Below are positions 6,491 to 13,657 of a stretch of 13,657 nt of DNA, piece after piece. The position numbers were made by a program, and so were the translations under genes. The stretch spans positions 1 through 13,657 of the forward strand of contig DATJJB010000463.1 in assembly GCA_035492655.1 (NCBI GenBank). Direction: 5' to 3'. The notes beneath the pieces are model-generated. The model was not told the DNA's origin and ran no database searches. It saw nothing but the letters and a program-made list of their open reading frames with translations. The DNA comes from Kutzneria sp035492655. Lineage in GTDB: Bacteria > Actinomycetota > Actinomycetes > Mycobacteriales > Pseudonocardiaceae. Position 1 is the first letter of the stretch; each line of letters begins with the position of its first letter.

Positions 6491-7099
6491 CTACTGGTTC
6501 GCCAACAATGTGGTCAAAGCAAGACCGGCCAACTGCTTCGACAGGTCGCACAGCTGAGTCGTGGTGAGGCCCTTTTTCAACCCCTGTTGCGCACTCGCGT
6601 GCAGTTCCTGCCCGGCCGCTGTGCTCACCAGGGTCTGACAGCCGCCTGCATTAGGATCCGAGAACTTCTCGGTGAGCAGCAGGGTCTGCGCCGCCGGGTA
6701 GGACTGGACCGATAGCTGCCGCAGATCCTGTCCTTCGTATTTGCCGCCCAGCCAGTCCTCAATACCGAGCTTGGAATCAAGCGCGACGTTCAGCGAAAAC
6801 TCAGTCGGCTTGAGCACCGTGTAGGAGCAGCTCGACGGCGATCCATCCTCGGTGGAGCCAGGTCCAGGCCCGGTGTGAGTGATGTTCATCTGCGTCTTCT
6901 GCGCGTCCGTGAGCAGCGAGCACGGATCAACGTCGGCAATCTTCAGGTCCTTCGGGCGCGACAGCTGCGGCTTCCCCGATCCTGAGGCCGATGTGGTGGA
7001 CGTCGGCTCCGGATGGCCGGGATCGGTGGTGGGCGAACAACCGGCCACCGCGACTGCCGCCAACACGAAAGCCACACCGAGTCGTATCCGAACCGTCAC
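6491..7099 (-). CDS. DUF3558-family lipoprotein
   Basis: This 202-residue exported lipoprotein has a basic N-terminus, a hydrophobic segment (6-19) and the lipobox VAGC with lipidated Cys21. A Ser/Thr/Pro-rich spacer follows. The DPCSLLTDAQ segment (58-67) and the later cysteines fit the DUF3558 family found in mycobacteria and Pseudonocardiales. Cys60, Cys91, Cys154 and Cys184 could form two disulfides. The GTG start overlaps the preceding stop (GTGA), and the PPE-like gene follows 15 bp after its stop, with that gene's ribosome-binding site in the gap. Placement inside a T7SS substrate operon suggests an envelope role linked to secretion, but no DUF3558 function is established that I know of. 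Confidence 0.88.
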   Translation of the reverse strand: MTVRIRLGVAFVLAAVAVAGCSPTTDPGHPEPTSTTSASGSGKPQLSRPKDLKIADVDPCSLLTDAQKTQMNITHTGPGPGSTEDGSPSSCSYTVLKPTEFSLNVALDSKLGIEDWLGGKYEGQDLRQLSVQSYPAAQTLLLTEKFSDPNAGGCQTLVSTAAGQELHASAQQGLKKGLTTTQLCDLSKQLAGLALTTLLANQ

Positions 7100-7509
7100 C
7101 CTGCCGCTCCAAACGCATTCGTGATCTGCTCTTCGGTGTAGCCATACTGCTGCGCGGCCGTCCTGAGATTGTTGGCGAGAGCCTCCAGGCCGTCGATGTA
7201 CTGATTGATCCGCTTGTAGTACGAATCGTCATTGGTCATCAGCGCGGCGTTCCACGCCGTGGTCGCCGCAGCACTGACCTTGTCGTCACCGATCTTGTTG
7301 ACCCTCAGGCCCACGAGTTTCGGCCGAGTGATGTCCACCAGCTGCTGCCACTGGTCGTGGATGACCTTGCCGACCTGGAGGACCGTGTCGTGGTTGACCG
7401 TGATCTGACCGCCGCTGATGCCGGCGTACTCGTTGGCGACGCCGCTGAACGGATTGAGGATGGCGCCGATGGCGCCGAGGTCGGCGCCGACCTGTTCCGC
7501 CTTCTCCAT
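7096..7509 (-). CDS. Helical protein with C-terminal YxxxE, probable T7SS substrate (137 aa)
   Basis: I do not recognise a named family. Residues 1-35 are small, uncharged and glycine-rich. Residues 40-65 form a likely helix containing Trp54, Trp86 lies in TTAWNAAL, and residues 95-121 form a second helix. The last part, QQYGYTEEQI, contains Y122-x3-E126, the T7SS export signal. That layout of helix, Trp turn, helix and YxxxE is the WXG100/EspC plan, although the Gly of WxG is missing. There is no signal peptide. The ATG at 7509 has only a GGGGCGG-like site upstream. It is the first gene of the minus-strand T7SS array and overlaps the DUF3558 lipoprotein gene (GTGA). A role as secreted partner or adaptor is inferred. 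Confidence 0.72.
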   Translation of the reverse strand: MEKAEQVGADLGAIGAILNPFSGVANEYAGISGGQITVNHDTVLQVGKVIHDQWQQLVDITRPKLVGLRVNKIGDDKVSAAATTAWNAALMTNDDSYYKRINQYIDGLEALANNLRTAAQQYGYTEEQITNAFGAAG

Positions 7510-7560
7510 GAAGACCGCCCCCGCACGCTTCGTGACTACTCGGACCCGGTTCGCAGGCTA

Positions 7561-7570
7561 CCAACGTTGG
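7561..7570. promoter_or_regulatory. 10-bp palindrome CCAACGTTGG upstream of the T7SS array
   Basis: A perfect 10-bp palindrome lies in the 106-bp gap between the purD stop and the first T7SS-array gene, 52 bp before that gene's start. The rest of the gap (7510-7615) shows no gene, no convincing -35/-10 pair and no clear terminator. The palindrome could be an operator for the array. Such a site also occurs by chance, so this is tentative. Confidence 0.25.
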
Positions 7571-7615
7571 CGTGTGCCGTGCCTGAGTTCGACGGAGGCG
7601 GGGGCGGGACGGTTC

Positions 7616-8872
<1,257 letters not shown>

Positions 8873-8880
8873 GACCGAAC

Positions 8881-8886
8881 AGCCTA
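8881..8886 (-). promoter_or_regulatory. Candidate -10 element for a leaderless purD transcript
   Basis: TAGGCT fits the actinobacterial TANNNT -10 pattern and ends 8 nt before the purD GTG, so transcription would begin at about the start codon. This would explain the missing Shine-Dalgarno sequence. The -35 region (CAACTC or CCAACT at 17-18 nt) is poor, so support is modest. Confidence 0.4.
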
Positions 8887-8897
8887 CAGGTGCGGTT

Positions 8898-9149
8898 TCA
8901 GACGAGTTGGTCGTCCACGAAACACCAGCGCCAGGACTCCCTCGGCTCGAGCGAGCGCATCACCGGATGCCCGGTCGAGCGGTAGTGCCCGGAGGCGTGC
9001 CGGCCGACGCTGGAGTCGCAGCAGCCGACGTGGCCACACGTCAGGCACAGTCGCAGGTGGACCCAGCGCTGGCCGGCGGCGATGCAGTCCTGGCAGCCGA
9101 CCGAACTCTGCGGGACCGCGCTCTCGGAAGGCACGTGAACACAGGTCAT
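8898..9149 (-). CDS. UBP-type zinc-finger protein (83 aa)
   Basis: This small protein is a single zf-UBP domain. Likely zinc ligands are Cys3 and His5, Cys19 and Cys22, Cys35 and Cys38, Cys43, and His51, His55 and His61, in the segments VGCQDC, LCLTCGHVGCCDSS and RHASGHYRSTGHP. It ends with the conserved EPRESWRWC. In eukaryotes the domain binds the free C-terminus of ubiquitin. Bacteria with this fold mostly lack ubiquitin, so the ligand here is unknown; Pup or another protein tail is only a guess. The ATG at 9149 has AAAGGA 8 nt upstream. The gene is divergent from the antiporter with 20 bp between the two start codons, which suggests a functional tie. Family is secure, function is not. Confidence 0.92.
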   Translation of the reverse strand: MTCVHVPSESAVPQSSVGCQDCIAAGQRWVHLRLCLTCGHVGCCDSSVGRHASGHYRSTGHPVMRSLEPRESWRWCFVDDQLV

Positions 9150-9155
9150 CTTGCA

Positions 9156-9161
9156 TATCCT
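9156..9161 (+). promoter_or_regulatory. Candidate -10 element for a leaderless antiporter transcript
   Basis: TATCCT fits TANNNT and ends 8 nt before the antiporter GTG, the same spacing as at purD. The antiporter has no visible Shine-Dalgarno site. On the other strand the overlapping AAAGGA (9158-9163) is the ribosome-binding site of the zinc-finger gene, so these bases may serve both genes. The -35 region is weak and would lie inside the zinc-finger coding sequence. Confidence 0.4.
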
Positions 9162-9169
9162 TTCCGCTC

Positions 9170-10726
9170 GTGCAGGGCGTCGAGATCCTCTTGTTGCTGG
9201 CCGGCTCGCTCGCGGTGACGGCGCTGGCCCGCCGGCTGGACTGGCCGGCCCCGCTGCTGCTGGTGGCGGTCGGCCTGGCCGTCTCGTTCGTGCCGGGCAT
9301 GCCGGACTTCCGGCTGGATCCGGACCTGGTGCTGGTGCTCGTGCTGCCGCCGCTGCTCTACACCTCCGCCCTGGAGTCCTCGTACGTCAACATCCGCCGC
9401 AGCATCCGGGCCATCAGCCTGTTGGCGATCGGCCTGGTGCTGGCCACCACGCTAGGCGTGGGGCTGATCGCACACTTGCTGATTCCGAGCCTTCCGTTGC
9501 CGGCATCACTGGTACTTGGTGCACTCGTGGCCCCGCCGGACGCGGTGGCGGCGGTGGCGATCGGCCGCAAGCTGGGCCTGCCGCGCCGGATCATGACGGT
9601 GCTGACGGGTGAGAGCCTGGTCAACGACGCGACCGCGCTGACGGCGTTCAAGGTGGCGGTCGCGGCGGCCACGGGCACGGCGATGTCCTGGGGCACCGGC
9701 ATCGAGACGTTCCTGATGGCCTCGGTGGGCGGCACGCTGATCGGCTACGTGATCGGCGTGATCGTGCACTGGATCCGCCGGCGTCTGCACGACAACGTGC
9801 TGGAGAGCGCCCTGGGCATGCTGGTGCCGTTCGGCGCGTACCTGATCGGCGAGTCGCGGGGCACGTCAGGCGTGCTGGCGGTGGTGGCGGCCGGCCTGTA
9901 CCTGGGCCACAACGCGCCGAAGGCGGGCTACGCGACCAGGCTGCAGGAGACGGCGGTCTGGGGCGCGATGGACGTGCTGCTGGAGTCGTGGGTGTTCGGC
10001 CTGATCGGCCTCCAGCTGCGGTTCGTGCTGGCGGACAGCGGCGCGACCTGGCCGGTGTTCGGGGCGGCGCTGCTGGTGTTGCTGGCGGCGATGGTGATCC
10101 GCGTGCTGTGGGTCTACCCGGGCACCTATCTGCCCCGCCTGCTGTCACGCAAGATCCGTGCACGGGAGCCGATGCCGTCGCCGCGCTGGGTGTTCATCGT
10201 GGCCTGGACGGGCATGCGCGGCGTGGTGTCGCTGGCGGCGGCCTCGGGCCTGCCGCTGAACGTGCCGGGCCGCGAGGTGATCATCCTGTGCACGTTCGTC
10301 GTCACGGTCGGAACCCTGATGGTGCAAGGACTCACGCTGCCGGGCCTGATCCGGCTGCTCAAGATCAGCAGCACCGACGAGCACACCGACACGCTGGCCG
10401 AGGCGGAGGCGAAGTACCGCGCGGCCAAGGTGTCGGTGGAGCGCCTCGACGAGGTAGCCGACGGCGAGACGCCGGAGCACGTCGTGACGAGGTTGAAGCT
10501 GCTGGCCGAGCACCGTGGCAACGCGGCGTGGGAACGCCTGGGCCGCGACGGGAACGAGGTCGGTGAGACGCCGGCGGCCCGGTGGCAGCGGCTGCGCCTG
10601 ACGATGTTGACGGCCGAGCGCGAGGTGTTCATCGCGGCCCGGAACGACGGCCAGATCGACGACGAGGTTTTCCGCCGGGTGCAACGGGAACTGGACCTGG
10701 AGGAGGCCGCGCTCATCCGCGAATGA
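9170..10726 (+). CDS. CPA1-family Na+/H+ antiporter (NhaP/NHE type)
   Basis: This 518-residue inner-membrane cation/proton exchanger has many transmembrane segments in residues 4-395, then a soluble, charged C-terminal tail (about 400-518). Hallmarks are LVLPPLLYTSALE (57-69), GALVAPPDAVAAVA (Asp124) and TGESLVNDATAL (Asn152/Asp153, the ion-binding pair in CPA1 proteins), and WTGMRGVVSLAAA, with Arg350. It fits the bacterial Na+/H+ exchanger subfamily of about 525 residues and should help sodium and pH homeostasis. The GTG at 9170 puts the first membrane helix at residue 4. The reading frame stays open upstream only as antisense shadow of purD. It is divergent from the UBP zinc-finger gene and converges on ssuD with 14 bp between stops. 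K+ could be the ion instead of Na+. Confidence 0.93.
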   Translation: MQGVEILLLLAGSLAVTALARRLDWPAPLLLVAVGLAVSFVPGMPDFRLDPDLVLVLVLPPLLYTSALESSYVNIRRSIRAISLLAIGLVLATTLGVGLIAHLLIPSLPLPASLVLGALVAPPDAVAAVAIGRKLGLPRRIMTVLTGESLVNDATALTAFKVAVAAATGTAMSWGTGIETFLMASVGGTLIGYVIGVIVHWIRRRLHDNVLESALGMLVPFGAYLIGESRGTSGVLAVVAAGLYLGHNAPKAGYATRLQETAVWGAMDVLLESWVFGLIGLQLRFVLADSGATWPVFGAALLVLLAAMVIRVLWVYPGTYLPRLLSRKIRAREPMPSPRWVFIVAWTGMRGVVSLAAASGLPLNVPGREVIILCTFVVTVGTLMVQGLTLPGLIRLLKISSTDEHTDTLAEAEAKYRAAKVSVERLDEVADGETPEHVVTRLKLLAEHRGNAAWERLGRDGNEVGETPAARWQRLRLTMLTAEREVFIAARNDGQIDDEVFRRVQRELDLEEAALIRE

Positions 10727-10740
10727 GCGCGGCCCCGCGG

Positions 10741-11877
10741 TTACAGCGCCGGCACCAGTTCCCGCGGCGCGGCCTTGGGCAGATCGGCGGAGATCAGCCC
10801 ACGCCGCACGAGCTCCGGCCGCACGCCCTCGCCGAACCAGTAGGCCTCCTCGAGGTGCGGGTAGCCGGAGAAGATGAACTCCTCGATGCCCAGCGAGTGG
10901 TACTCCTCGATCCGGTCGGCGACCTCCTGGTGGCTGCCGACCAGCGCGGTGCCGGCGCCGCCGCGGACGAGCCCGATGCCGGCCCACAGGTTGGGGTAGA
11001 TCTCCAGCTTGTCCAGCCGACCGCCGTGCAGGGCGACCATGCGCTGCTGCCCGACGGACTGGCTGGACCCGAGCTGGGCCTGGGCCTTGGACAACGACGC
11101 CGGGTCGATGGCCGCGATGAGCTTGTCGGCCTCGGCCCACGCCTCACGGGAGCTGTCCCGGCTGATGGTGTGCAGCCGGATACCGAAGCGCAGCGTGCGG
11201 CCCTGGGCCTCGGCCAACGCCCGCACGCGGGCGATCTTCTCCGCGACCTGGGCCGGCGGCTCGCCCCAGGTCAGGTACACGTCGACATGCCGCGCGGCGA
11301 CCGGCAAGGCGGCGTCGGAGGAGCCGCCGAAGTAGATCTGCGGCAACGGATCCGGCGGCACGGGCACCAGTCCGCCGGCGATGCGAAGGTGCTGGCCGGC
11401 GAAGTCGACCGGTGCGCCGGACCACAGCTTGCGGACGATGCTCAGGAACTCGTCGGTACGGGCGTAGCGCTGGTCGTGCTCCAGCCAGTCGCCGAACCGT
11501 TGCTGCTCGATGGCATCGCCGCCGGTGACCACGTTGAGCAGCAGCCGCCCACGCGAGATGCGCTGGTACGTCGCGGCCATCTGCGCGGCCAGCGTCGGCG
11601 AGATGGTGCCGGGACGGAAGGCGACGAGGAACTTCAGCCGCTCGGTCTGGGCGATCAGCGCGGCCGTGGTCAGCCAGGCGTCCTCGCACCACGTGCCGGT
11701 CGGCGTGAGCACGCCGACGAAACCCAGCTGCTCGGCGGCCCGGGCGATCTGGGCCAGGTAGTCGATGTCCGGGCCGCGCTGGGCCGGCGCGCCGGCCTCC
11801 TGGGAGCCGTGGAAGCGGTCCACGATGGTGCGGCCGTCGCCCGAGGTGGGCAGGAACCAGTGCAGGACAACGCTCAT
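10741..11877 (-). CDS. ssuD: FMNH2-dependent alkanesulfonate monooxygenase
   Basis: This 378-residue flavin-dependent monooxygenase is close in length and sequence to E. coli SsuD. It converts alkanesulfonates to aldehyde and sulfite using FMNH2 and O2. Matching segments include GVLTPTGTWCEDAWL (active-site Cys64, like E. coli Cys54), YFGGSSDAA, YLTWGEPP, FGIRLHTISR (Arg234, His236) and PNLWAGIGLVRGGAGTALVG (Arg305, like E. coli Arg297). The ATG at 11877 lies 2 nt past the SsuA stop and has GGGGAG 6 nt upstream. The open frame further up to 12117 is the arginine-rich shadow of ssuA. The enzyme needs an FMN reductase (SsuE), which is not in this window. It is the last gene of the operon. Substrate range (alkanesulfonates or dimethylsulfone-derived methanesulfonate) is not resolved. 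Confidence 0.95.
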   Translation of the reverse strand: MSVVLHWFLPTSGDGRTIVDRFHGSQEAGAPAQRGPDIDYLAQIARAAEQLGFVGVLTPTGTWCEDAWLTTAALIAQTERLKFLVAFRPGTISPTLAAQMAATYQRISRGRLLLNVVTGGDAIEQQRFGDWLEHDQRYARTDEFLSIVRKLWSGAPVDFAGQHLRIAGGLVPVPPDPLPQIYFGGSSDAALPVAARHVDVYLTWGEPPAQVAEKIARVRALAEAQGRTLRFGIRLHTISRDSSREAWAEADKLIAAIDPASLSKAQAQLGSSQSVGQQRMVALHGGRLDKLEIYPNLWAGIGLVRGGAGTALVGSHQEVADRIEEYHSLGIEEFIFSGYPHLEEAYWFGEGVRPELVRRGLISADLPKAAPRELVPAL

Positions 11878-11879
11878 CG

Positions 11880-12839
11880 TCAGCTCCCCGTGCTCTCGTA
11901 CCGCTTGTCCACGAAGTTCGCGAACGTCAGCCGACCCGGGATCACCTTGGCCGTGGCGAACGCGTCGGCCAGCTGCTGCTCGGAGGCGATCACCTTGTCG
12001 TCCAACGGGATCGGCAGCGTGGCGCCGTCGTTGACGGACGCCTTGGCCACCGCCGGGTCCAGGCCGGTGACCTTCGACCACGCCGCCGCCCACTCGTCCT
12101 TGTGCGTGTCGGACCACTTCTGCGCCTTGGCGATCCGGGCCAGGTAGTCCTTGATCGCGGCGGCCTTGGCGGCGTCGGACAGCGCCGCCGTGGCGGCGAC
12201 CTGGAACGAGTAGCCGTTGGCGGTGCCGCTGCTGCCGTTGACGATCGACCGGGCATGGGCCTGCAACAACGCCTGCGAGGTATAGGGATCCCAGATCGAC
12301 CAGGCGTCGATGCGGTGCTGGGTGAAGGCGGCGTAGGCGTCCGAGGGCTGCAGATAGTTGATCTTCACATCGGACACCGCGATGCCGTACTTGTTCAACA
12401 CCGACAACAGCTGGCCGTGCGCCGAGCTGCCCTGTGCCACGCCGATGGTCTTGCCCTTGAGCTGATCGGGCTGCTGGATCGGCGAGTCGCTCGGCACCAG
12501 GATCGCGTCACCCGGGCCCTTGTGCTGCCCGGCCTGCACGACGGTGATCTTGGCGTTGGCCGCGGCCGAGAAGATCGGCGGCGTGTTGCCGACGCCGCCG
12601 AGGTCGATCGCGCCGGCGTTGGCCGCCTCCAGCAGCGGCGGCCCGGAGGTGAACGTGGACCACTCGATCTTGTACGGAGTGCCGTCCAGCAATCCGGCGG
12701 CTTGCAACAACGCCTGCGAGCCGCCCTTCTGGTCGCCGACCTTGAGCACCACCGGCCCGGACGCGGCCGACGCACCGCCGCAGCCGGCCAATGCCAGCCC
12801 GGCCACCGCGAGCACGGCCAACAGGTTAGGCAGCTTCAT
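11880..12839 (-). CDS. ssuA: Sulfonate ABC transporter substrate-binding lipoprotein
   Basis: This 319-residue periplasmic-binding-type protein of the SsuA/TauA/NrtA family is anchored by a lipid: the signal sequence ends LALAGC, with Cys20. KVGDQKGGSQALLQAAGLL, the GGVGNTPPIFSAA segment and DAWSIWDPYTSQALL are typical of sulfonate binders. It captures sulfonate outside the membrane for the SsuC-SsuB transporter. The ATG at 12839 lies within the end of the permease-ATPase gene, a 14-bp overlap, so translation is coupled. SsuD follows 2 nt after its stop, making one operon. Other ligands in this family (taurine, nitrate, pyrimidine) are possible, but the adjacent SsuD strongly favours alkanesulfonate. 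Confidence 0.93.
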   Translation of the reverse strand: MKLPNLLAVLAVAGLALAGCGGASAASGPVVLKVGDQKGGSQALLQAAGLLDGTPYKIEWSTFTSGPPLLEAANAGAIDLGGVGNTPPIFSAAANAKITVVQAGQHKGPGDAILVPSDSPIQQPDQLKGKTIGVAQGSSAHGQLLSVLNKYGIAVSDVKINYLQPSDAYAAFTQHRIDAWSIWDPYTSQALLQAHARSIVNGSSGTANGYSFQVAATAALSDAAKAAAIKDYLARIAKAQKWSDTHKDEWAAAWSKVTGLDPAVAKASVNDGATLPIPLDDKVIASEQQLADAFATAKVIPGRLTFANFVDKRYESTGS

Positions 12840-13657
12840 CGACGGTCACTCCCAGGTCGGCGAGCACACGGGCCCGCAGTTCGGTCAGGTCGGCCGGCCG
12901 GCGCGGCCGGGAAACGGGCGGGGTGTGCTCGGCAACGATCCGCCCCTCGTCCAGCACGAGCACCCGGTCGGCCAGAGTCAGCGCTTCATCGACGTCGTGG
13001 GTGACCAGCAGCACCGACGGCCGGTGCCGCTGCCAGAGGTCGTCGACCAGCCGATGCATGGCCAGCCGGGTCAAGGCGTCCAGCGCGCCGAACGGCTCGT
13101 CGAGCAGCAGCAGATCGGGCTCACGGACCAGCGCCCGGGCCAGGGAGACCCGCTGCGCCTCGCCGCCGGACAACGTCAGCGGCCACGCCTGGGCATGATC
13201 GGTCAGCTGCACCTCGGCCAGCGCCTTCTCGGCCACCGATCGGCCGTCGACCCCGTGCAGGCCAAGGGAAACATTGCGCCAGACCCGTCGCCACGGCAGC
13301 AGTCGCGGCTGCTGGAAGGCGACGGACACCGTGCCGTTGACGGCGATCTCGCCGTCGCCTTCACGGTCGAGGCCGGCCAGAATCCGCAGCAGCGTCGACT
13401 TGCCGGAGCCGCTTCTGCCCAGCAGCGCGACGAATTCTCCTTGCCGTACAACAAGGTCCAGGTCATCAAGCACGCGGCGGGGTCCGAACTCACGGACCAG
13501 CGCGTCGGTGGCCAGACCCAGCCCCGCGTAGACCACCAGGCCGACCACGACCTGGTCCGTACGCAGGAAGTCGCGGGCATTGTTGATCAGGTAGCCGAGG
13601 CCGGCGTCGGCGTTGATCTGCTCGCCGACGATCAGCGACAGCCAGGCCACGCCGAGA
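12826..13657 (-). CDS. ssuB: SsuC permease-SsuB ATPase in-frame fusion, 5' end outside window
   Basis: The reading frame enters from the window edge and has no stop or start at the join. The first about 55 codons match the end of SsuC: VAWLSLIVGEQI, GLGYLINNARDFL and the last helix GLVVYAGLGLATD. With no break, the frame then runs into the ATPase: LLGRSGSGKS (Walker A), FQQPRLLPW (Q-loop), LSGGEAQRV (signature), LLLLDEPFGALD (Walker B, catalytic Glu) and LLVTHDVDEA (H-loop). Relative to separate SsuC and SsuB, roughly 15-20 residues of the permease tail and about 10 of the ATPase head are missing. The other two frames carry no SsuC tail, which argues against a simple frameshift. One polypeptide would supply both transmembrane and ATPase functions. 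The gene overlaps ssuA by 14 bp. The operon promoter lies beyond the window. Confidence 0.9.
   Translation of the reverse strand, partial: LGVAWLSLIVGEQINADAGLGYLINNARDFLRTDQVVVGLVVYAGLGLATDALVREFGPRRVLDDLDLVVRQGEFVALLGRSGSGKSTLLRILAGLDREGDGEIAVNGTVSVAFQQPRLLPWRRVWRNVSLGLHGVDGRSVAEKALAEVQLTDHAQAWPLTLSGGEAQRVSLARALVREPDLLLLDEPFGALDALTRLAMHRLVDDLWQRHRPSVLLVTHDVDEALTLADRVLVLDEGRIVAEHTPPVSRPRRPADLTELRARVLADLGVTVDEAA

Noticed and set aside
7533..7564. A TTGGTA...GAGTAG promoter before the T7SS array
   Set aside because: The 17-nt spacing is right, but the -10 hexamer matches TATAAT at only two positions.
10728..10739. A hairpin between the convergent antiporter and ssuD stops
   Set aside because: The stem is only 4-5 bp of CG repeats with a very small loop and no T-tract. 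It is too weak to call a terminator.
11878..12117. N-terminal extension of SsuD
   Set aside because: It lies over ssuA in another frame. The ATG at 11877 matches the SsuD N-terminus and has a ribosome-binding site.
13440..13520. A sequencing frameshift as the cause of the SsuC-SsuB fusion
   Set aside because: Translating the other two frames here shows no SsuC tail: one gives an unrelated string and the other has an early TGA. An in-frame deletion in the assembly remains possible and is listed under the fusion finding.

Overview
The window is very GC-rich, uses GTG and TTG as well as ATG starts, and is packed with genes that overlap or nearly touch. With its EspG, DUF3558 and PPE-like genes, this points to a high-GC actinobacterium, most likely of the Pseudonocardiales (Amycolatopsis/Kutzneria/Saccharopolyspora type). 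The taxon is inferred from gene content and base composition. I found no rRNA, tRNA, CRISPR array, insertion sequence or phage gene. No stretch above about 110 bp lacks a gene; the longest gap is 7510-7615.

Layout, left to right. (1) 3-1615, plus strand: a low-specificity threonine aldolase (ltaE), translationally coupled through a TTGA overlap to a HAD-superfamily phosphatase. (2) 1593-1754, minus strand: a 53-residue two-helix membrane protein whose 3' end overlaps the HAD gene convergently. (3) 1864-7509, minus strand: a seven-gene array read right to left. It holds a helical protein with a C-terminal YxxxE motif, a DUF3558 lipoprotein, a PPE-like protein with a glycine/proline-rich tail, an EspG-type chaperone, a small EspC/WXG100-like protein, a WXG100-type domain joined by a polyglycine linker to a lytic transglycosylase domain, and a class I/II aminotransferase whose ribosome-binding site overlaps the transglycosylase stop codon. 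(4) 7616-9149, minus strand: purD and a UBP-type zinc-finger protein. (5) 9170-10726, plus strand: a CPA1-family Na+/H+ antiporter, divergent from the zinc-finger gene with only 20 bp between the two start codons. (6) 10741-13657, minus strand: a sulfonate-sulfur operon. It encodes an SsuC permease fused in frame to the SsuB ATPase (cut by the window edge), the SsuA binding lipoprotein and the SsuD monooxygenase.

How the genes work together. Block 3 looks like an accessory type VII secretion (T7SS/ESX) substrate locus: candidate secreted substrates, a PPE-like protein with its EspG chaperone, and a peptidoglycan-cleaving enzyme carried on a WXG100-like domain. The membrane core (EccB/C/D/E, MycP) is not in this window, so secretion would depend on an apparatus encoded elsewhere. 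Block 6 is a complete alkanesulfonate import and desulfonation route except for the flavin reductase SsuE, which is not seen here.

The strongest points for follow-up are the SsuC-SsuB fusion with a cluster of unusual codons at its junction, the WXG100-polyglycine-transglycosylase protein and its coupling to an aminotransferase, and the tight divergent arrangement of the UBP zinc-finger and antiporter genes, in which one 8-bp stretch seems to be both a ribosome-binding site and a -10 element.
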